This document shows positions 58,466 through 64,000 of a stretch of 64,000 bases of DNA, piece by piece. The DNA lies in the NCBI GenBank assembly GCA_036852015.1, contig JAANDG010000113.1:62001-126000 (forward strand). The letters run 5' to 3'. The DNA is from Pelodera strongyloides. Its lineage: Eukaryota; Nematoda; Chromadorea; Rhabditida; Rhabditidae. The notes beneath the pieces were generated by a model that ran no database searches, was not told the DNA's origin, and saw only the letters and a program-made list of their open reading frames with translations. Numbering within the stretch: position 1 is the stretch's first letter; every line of letters begins with the position of its first letter. The position numbers and the translations under genes are program-made.

Positions 58466-58773
58466 GACTATTTCCCCGAGGGAACCGGAGTGGTGAGTGA
58501 TCATAGAAAATCGAAACATTAACCGCAATGACAATCAACCTTACAATATTCAGCTTCAGCTTCAGCTCAGACAACTTCAGTTTATCTTTATTATGGGAGT
58601 GGCACGTACGAAAATAATTTTTTCACTTCTTACCCAAGAAATCAAGAAACATCAATCAATAAGGACGAGGAATGTGTTGTTGTTTGGGAGTTTCGAGAGC
58701 AGCGTCAGGAGCTTCACGTGCGATACCGGAGTTCGGAGCTGCGAAGAACCTTAGTTGTAGAAACATTGAACTA
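58466..58773 (+). other. Weak terminal-exon candidate
   Basis: An open frame without ATG (about 58540-58773) ends in a charged, coil-like stretch (WEFREQRQELHVRYRSSELR, then a stop). AATAAA follows at about 58897. A small spliced-looking block lies upstream at 58467-58493 (acceptor CCACAG, donor GTGAGT, encoding DYFPEGTGV). The phases of the two blocks do not obviously join. No family was recognised. Confidence 0.25.
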
Positions 58774-61359
58774 AAAAGAAAAAGCAATTTCAGTCAGGTA
58801 ATAATTGCTTATTTGCCATAAAATTATCTATGATTTAAGACTTCAATAACTCGTTTTAACATGTGAGTAAATATTTTCGTTCTAACTCGTTGAAAGTAAT
58901 AAATATAAATGGTGAGAGTGGTACTAAAAGAAATGCGGGCAAGAACATTTTATGAGGAAAATGTTTTTTTTTATCTGTCGTATGTGAAAATAGTTGTATT
59001 TTTGAAATAAGTTTGCACCAAGAGACGATCAGTTACAGTGTCCGCTGCGCAATACTATTGTGAGGCAGCAGGATCCTGATACACCGAAAAGAGTGTCCCG
59101 GTGTTTCTGAATAGTTGTTTTAAATACTTTATTGTATCAAGCTTCTGTTCATTTACAAAACCTGCTTTTGTTTGACAGTTACCAGTGAATACATGGGAGT
59201 TACTTCATGGGGTTTACTTCGCAAGAGCATGCTCCTTTATTCAATGGTAGTTTAATACATTGTTCAAAGCTATTGGCTTGATCGCAGAGGTCCTGGTCGT
59301 TGGGCGACGAGTTCCAAATGACCAATTGTTCGCCGTCTTCGGGCTAGGGCTAGGAGGGATCGCCCATGAGTTCCTCGCCGTGTTATTAATAAAAAAAAGT
59401 GTACCCTAGTGCTGTTTTATAGGTATTAAGAGTTGCCACAGACTACATGGGGAGGCCTTACTTCCACAAAACGTTGTGTCCTACTACCCTACATACAATT
59501 CATCTTAGTGTTCCTGAGGCCGTTTAGAGGCTGGAGCTGGGTCTCTATATTTGATTACAATCACTTCAGAAACTTGCTTTTCCACAGAACTTCTCTCGTT
59601 GTGTAGATAACTAATTCATGGGTAACATGTAGTGGAGGGCGTATTTTGACTTGTGTGCGGAAGACATAAAATGGACTCAACCAGTATATAGAGACCCAGA
59701 AGGGAGACACCATTCTACACGAGGATGCAGACATGCATGTTAAAGCAAATCGGAACTATGATACAGCTCCCAGATGACAATCGTGTAACAGAAAAGATCC
59801 TTTATTAGTGTCCGTGAACGTTAAATTCCAACGGATAAACTCCCACTTACAGGGTCGAAACCAAGGATTAGTATTTGGTAAAGTTTGAGGTACCGTGACT
59901 TCCGACCTTTTAAATGAAGCTGTCGACTGGGAATTGTCCGGCAAAGGCACTACTCGTGCAATCACCAGGCGAACCGGGGGCCTTACGTTCATAACCGATC
60001 AAAACAGTAATAAAGGTTCAATATCAGATCAAAGTAGTAATAAAGGTAAAGCAAAAAGTGGAGAACAAAATCATACGTACTTTAAAAAAGTGCACCTATT
60101 CACCGAGTATTCTCGGTGTTACGGATTCAAAGAACATCGAGATTTATAAAATGGCTAATAAAACATTAAAGGTTAAAATAAAATGGTAACCCTGGAAATC
60201 GATCAAGTAGGTAATTTTTCATTAGCCAACTTCTATTTCCAGGTTTTGAGCCAATGTGCGTTCTTTTGAGTCGACTAAGTTGAGTAATTAATGCGATTGC
60301 ATTACAATCTCTTCTAAGTGAGAGTCAAGCATGTCCTGTTATGACTCACTTGAATATTACAGTCCCATGTTTTTCCATTGTTCTGCAAATCCAGTGAACA
60401 ATAAAGGGGTTGCATAGCTACATTGAATGTGGGTTATGAGCTCTCCGGTCACGCAAACCCTTTGTCTTTTTTGTTGCTTTAATTGCTCGATTGAGTTTGG
60501 GTAATTACAACGTTCGAACGTTTTGTTCTCACACAAACTGGTGGTCATTGTGTCATAGAGCATAACATAACTCTTTAGTGAGATTTTTATTACATTACTC
60601 ATTGTTATTACGGTATTTCTAAAGTAGCATCCCTCTTACAATATTACAATGTTACAATGTTAGAATAATATAACGCATAGCCATGGCTATGCTACATGAA
60701 TAAACGTTTGGGAACCATTGCGCTCACATCGTTCAATTACTTCTCGTTTGTGTGCGTGAAACGTAGTGTGCAAGTTTACATTGGTACACATATGGTTCAA
60801 CGTACAGTTCTGAAACCATTAAGTCAATCAATAATGCCAGTTGCATTGTACCGCAATAAGCATGGTTCCCTCTAGGTATTAACACTGTTGGAGGTCTACC
60901 CTGTCTGACAATGAGCTTTATCCCCACTGAAGAGTATTTGGTATTTCTTCCTATTTGGTATTGGGGCGGAGTCACCGCGGGGGAGCTTGCAGAGGGAGTG
61001 CTAGGGTGGGAGAGAACTATAGAGAGGGAGAGAGAGAGGGCGAGAGAGGGTGAGTCCCCCCAGAGTGTGTGTTGTATCTGTCCCCAACCCCAACGGTAGT
61101 GGCTAGAGACCGCGCAACCTGATGCCTCCCCGTGGTCTTCACCCATTCTGACACCTTTCTTCTTATTCTATTCGTATAGAAGTCACATTTTGAGACTGAG
61201 CGGAAACAGGCATTCGAGGAAATTTTTGGTCCGGCCTACTAGAGATACTATTTTTTTTTGATCTGGCCTTTTTACTTCTGAACTATTCATGAAGTAAGCA
61301 TAATTAGTTCGACCTACGAACCTAACGACACACGACTCCATATTAATTGCTCAATTACC
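58774..61359. other. Intergenic; likely promoter side of the NKAIN-like gene
   Basis: No exon supported. A GA-rich tract (61015-61050) lies about 310 bp upstream of the NKAIN-like ATG, the sort of GAGA sequence common near promoters. The open frame 60733-61146 (-) is created largely by that tract. Confidence 0.45.
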
Positions 61360-61485
61360 ATGCCTTGCTCCTGGAGGGCTGTGCTTATTTCGACCACTAC
61401 TTTATGGCTTCTACTTACAATTGCCCGACAAGTTTTTGACCTAATGGGGCGACTGTGGATCCCTGTGATTTTCAATTTACTGCAG
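61360..61485 (+). CDS. First exon of an NKAIN-type (Na/K-ATPase-interacting) membrane protein, partial
   Basis: 42 codons from ATG to a good donor (CTGCAG|GTAATT) in phase 0. The pattern of a Cys near the start, a hydrophobic helix, (A/E)RQVFDLMG, then WIPVIFNLLQ matches the NKAIN family start (ERQxFDFxG...WAPIxxNxxH). NKAIN proteins are small four-helix plasma-membrane proteins that bind the Na/K-ATPase beta subunit, mainly in neurons. No convincing second exon (LGxFG...R..Y) was found before the window ends, so a first intron longer than 2.5 kb is inferred. Reading through the donor stays open for 67 more codons, but that part does not resemble NKAIN. Confidence 0.65.
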
Positions 61486-64000
61486 GTAATTTATATTTTA
61501 TATGTTTTACTTTTTGTGCTTGGTTTGATGCACCATTTTCACTCAATGCTAGCCCTTATTTCTTCGTATGCGGACAGAATCCTTGCTCTTTATTTATTCT
61601 TGTCAGGTTTCCAATTTTTAGGAATTTCTTTATATTGTACCCTAAGGCTCATCTTACTTACACGTGAGGAGCTGTGTTTTGTGTGAGCATCATCTTATAG
61701 CAATACTAGACAAACTCTTTCTCTTGCATCCGTATAAGTTTCACAAAATCTGTATTCTACGACGGCTAAGCTTAAAATTGTTCAAGTTTTCCACATCTCA
61801 ATAGTCGAAAGTCTGCAATGTGCTCCATTTTTTTCTGTGCGATTATCTTTCCGATATATCTAATGCTTTGGACAGGGAAAAGGGAGCTTGTTCAGTCTTA
61901 TATAGAGGTGTGGTCCAGGCGGGAAAATACCGTTTTTATAGTATACAAGGAAGTGACGGAATTAATTGATATGTGTGCAAGTGACATCTCTGTTTTATAA
62001 TCAAATAATTAATATTTTATAATCAACCATAGAAATGTAGGGAAATATACAAATCAAAATCTTTGGTTTCGTGGCTAATTGGAAGTGGAAGGCTAATAAT
62101 AAATCGGATTTTCTCCAAAGATAGATATAATATGGTTTATTGGAAGACAATAAATAAATAAACAAAGAAAGAGCATGAAGTGTACTAATGGACAACTAAT
62201 GTCAAATGTCAACCGACAGGAACCCTAAGACACGGCGCTTCACAACGCACGTAGGTCAGATTGTAGGTCAGGTTATTACTTTCATAGTTCATCGTATTGT
62301 ATGGCATTTTTCTGTTGGCAGCAAAACAACCTAGCATTTACTGTTTTAATTACCTTGGATAGATTTTCGCGCGTGAACCTATACATTTTTCCTGCGCTGG
62401 CGGCCTTGAGTAACCCTCTGTTTCTAACAATTTCCATTCAATTGTCTATTTGTCTGTTATTCTACTTTTGGAGAGATACATCTCCATTTTGCCACAAAAA
62501 TTGTATGGGACACTTAAAAAGGATCACTATATGAGAAAGATTCCCGAGTTTATTTGAGAAATAATGAAGAACTGTCACTAGCTCGTTCCGCAAGACCGAT
62601 CTTAATTGTATATACTAGCCCGTATTCTCGGAACGACGGAAATGTTCCGTTGGGGAACTCATTTGTATGCAAATTTTTCCTCAAGGTAGTCTAGATAGGC
62701 TACTAAACTAAGTGGTTGTTGACTTTTTCAAAAGTCTGCCATTAGCTAGTTACACTACATTATAGAAACGAGCGCTTGAATTCAGCAAAACCACCTACTC
62801 TATTGTAAATGTTCATGCGCGCATGGTAGCCCCGCAGTCGCACAACACCTTGAATTAGCTACTTTACTTTCTATTCACAATTTTAAAAGCAAGCTGGCTC
62901 TATGAGTTTTTCTCACTTTTTGCATATTCAATTGGCGATGTAGCATCGTAGACAAAGATTAGGAATAAAATTTGCCCGACCATTTTGAAAAGTATGCCGG
63001 TTTTAGAATAAAGTTCATTTTGTGCAGTTCCCCCCTCCCACACAGTTTCCCAGCTGGTGTTCCGTATCCCAATGCGTCTCAATTCTCAAGTTGAAAAAGA
63101 TACATGCTATTTGAGTTTTCTTCCCTCTTTTGGAGTGAAAGGCTTGGGATAACCCTCGCAGACTAGGTCAATCCGGGTACAGCACCAACAAAGCACCGTG
63201 CAATATCCGAGCGGAACTCATACTACCGCCGGACTAGAAAATTACTAGTATTACCCTTTCCCCCTCACTCAATTGTCGCGCATGCAAATTTGTCAGGAAA
63301 AAAAATGATATGTGAAATGGTGGATGTTTGACAGATAATTGAGATTTATGACCAAATATTGGTCAGAAGTTTGACATATTTTCCGAAAAATTGTGTGGAA
63401 TACAGAAAATTAAACGCTGGTGGGTTGTAGCGAAAAGGCGAATTTAAAGTCAGCACTTTTTAACAGTTCGCATGATAACTGTAAAACACCATTCTACTTA
63501 TTTGTGTATAATTTTCGTAAAAAATGTCTCTATAGTTTGATTGTTTGATACCTTCATATTGAAAGCAGCAGGTTTCTTTTCTATATAGTTACCCTACCTC
63601 CCCTTTACTTTAAGCTATTCCTGTATGTGTACATGTATTGATTGCTCTAGCCTGGGGGGATTAGTATGCAGATTGTGGGATACCTATCCCAGTAATTAGC
63701 ATACACCAATCGTGCCAGCCATTACCATATTACGCAGCATACACGAGGGATTTGTTTGAACAACGTGGTTGCTCTTATGGGACAAAACAGCTGATTGTGT
63801 TTGAAGTTTATCTAATGTGATGATAAAAATAACTAATGGTTGTTTGAACTTTTGGTGGAGTAATGTATACTGATTTGTTTCACATGTTCAACAGTTGATG
63901 TAAAATGGTACCTTCATGTGTTTTTCCATCTACCTACCCTTTTTGACCTCAGTAACTGACAGCCAGTGAACCTTGAGGGCTTTAGTCAATATTGTGTACT
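61486..64000. other. Presumed first intron of the NKAIN-like gene
   Basis: AT-rich, with no supported exon. Contains a half copy of foldback family 4 at 62625-62705. Confidence 0.4.
62625..62705. mobile_element. Foldback MITE family 4, half copy
   Basis: TATTCTCGGAACGACGGAAA through AACTCATTTGTATGCAAATT and GGTAGTCTAGATAG match the left arm and loop of 55778-55913. No right arm is present. Confidence 0.75.

Noticed and set aside
60733..61146. 137-aa minus-strand protein
   Set aside because: Largely created by a GA/TC low-complexity tract. No conserved blocks or splice sites.
61486..61686. Read-through C-terminal part of the NKAIN-like exon
   Set aside because: A strong donor ends the exon at 61485, and the downstream residues do not match the NKAIN second exon.

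Overview
This is a eukaryotic nuclear window. Almost every gene is cut into short exons (about 50-280 bp) by GT-AG introns with strong (T)TTTCAG acceptors. There are no bacterial-style operons, ribosome binding sites or CRISPR arrays. The best clue to the organism is the minus-strand gene at 7782-10037. It belongs to DUF273, a putative glycosyltransferase family known essentially from nematodes, so a nematode is the best guess and the species is not recognised. Gene models were built by hand from splice signals, open frames and family similarity. For the confidently named genes the exon phases agree from end to end, except where stated.

Layout. 3-5742 (+): septin GTPase with two alternative last exons. 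5743-7781: septin 3' region and a degenerate minisatellite. 7782-10037 (-): DUF273 type II membrane protein. 10780-19064 (-): VPS34, the class III phosphatidylinositol 3-kinase, in 21 exons. 19727-21648 (-): EAF6/MEAF6, a histone acetyltransferase complex subunit. 22223-25672 (-): COP9 signalosome subunit 2. 26.8-30.1 kb: two sets of unresolved exon-like blocks. 31.2-34.1 kb: a very large hairpin interrupted by another insertion. 35.1-36.3 kb: a duplicated orphan exon. 38424-39270 (+): a small secreted peptide precursor. 40331-47956 (-): a secreted DOMON plus cytochrome b561 protein of the ferric-chelate-reductase-like type. 48.8-51.3 kb: a 129-bp satellite. 51.5-52.4 kb: nested TTAA-flanked MITEs and a tRNA-derived SINE. 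52.4-61.3 kb: gene-poor, with low-complexity tracts, foldback elements and one weak exon candidate. 61360-61485 (+): the first exon of an NKAIN-type membrane protein that continues beyond the window.

How the genes relate. CSN2, EAF6 and VPS34 lie head to tail on the minus strand, separated by about 570 and 660 bp. That is compatible with either separate promoters or a loose nematode-type operon. Otherwise the genes are unrelated housekeeping or membrane functions: cytoskeleton, endosomal lipid signalling, chromatin and ubiquitin-pathway control. The accessory interest is in the repeats. At least four families of short inverted-repeat elements recur inside introns, and several touch coding exons or splice sites.
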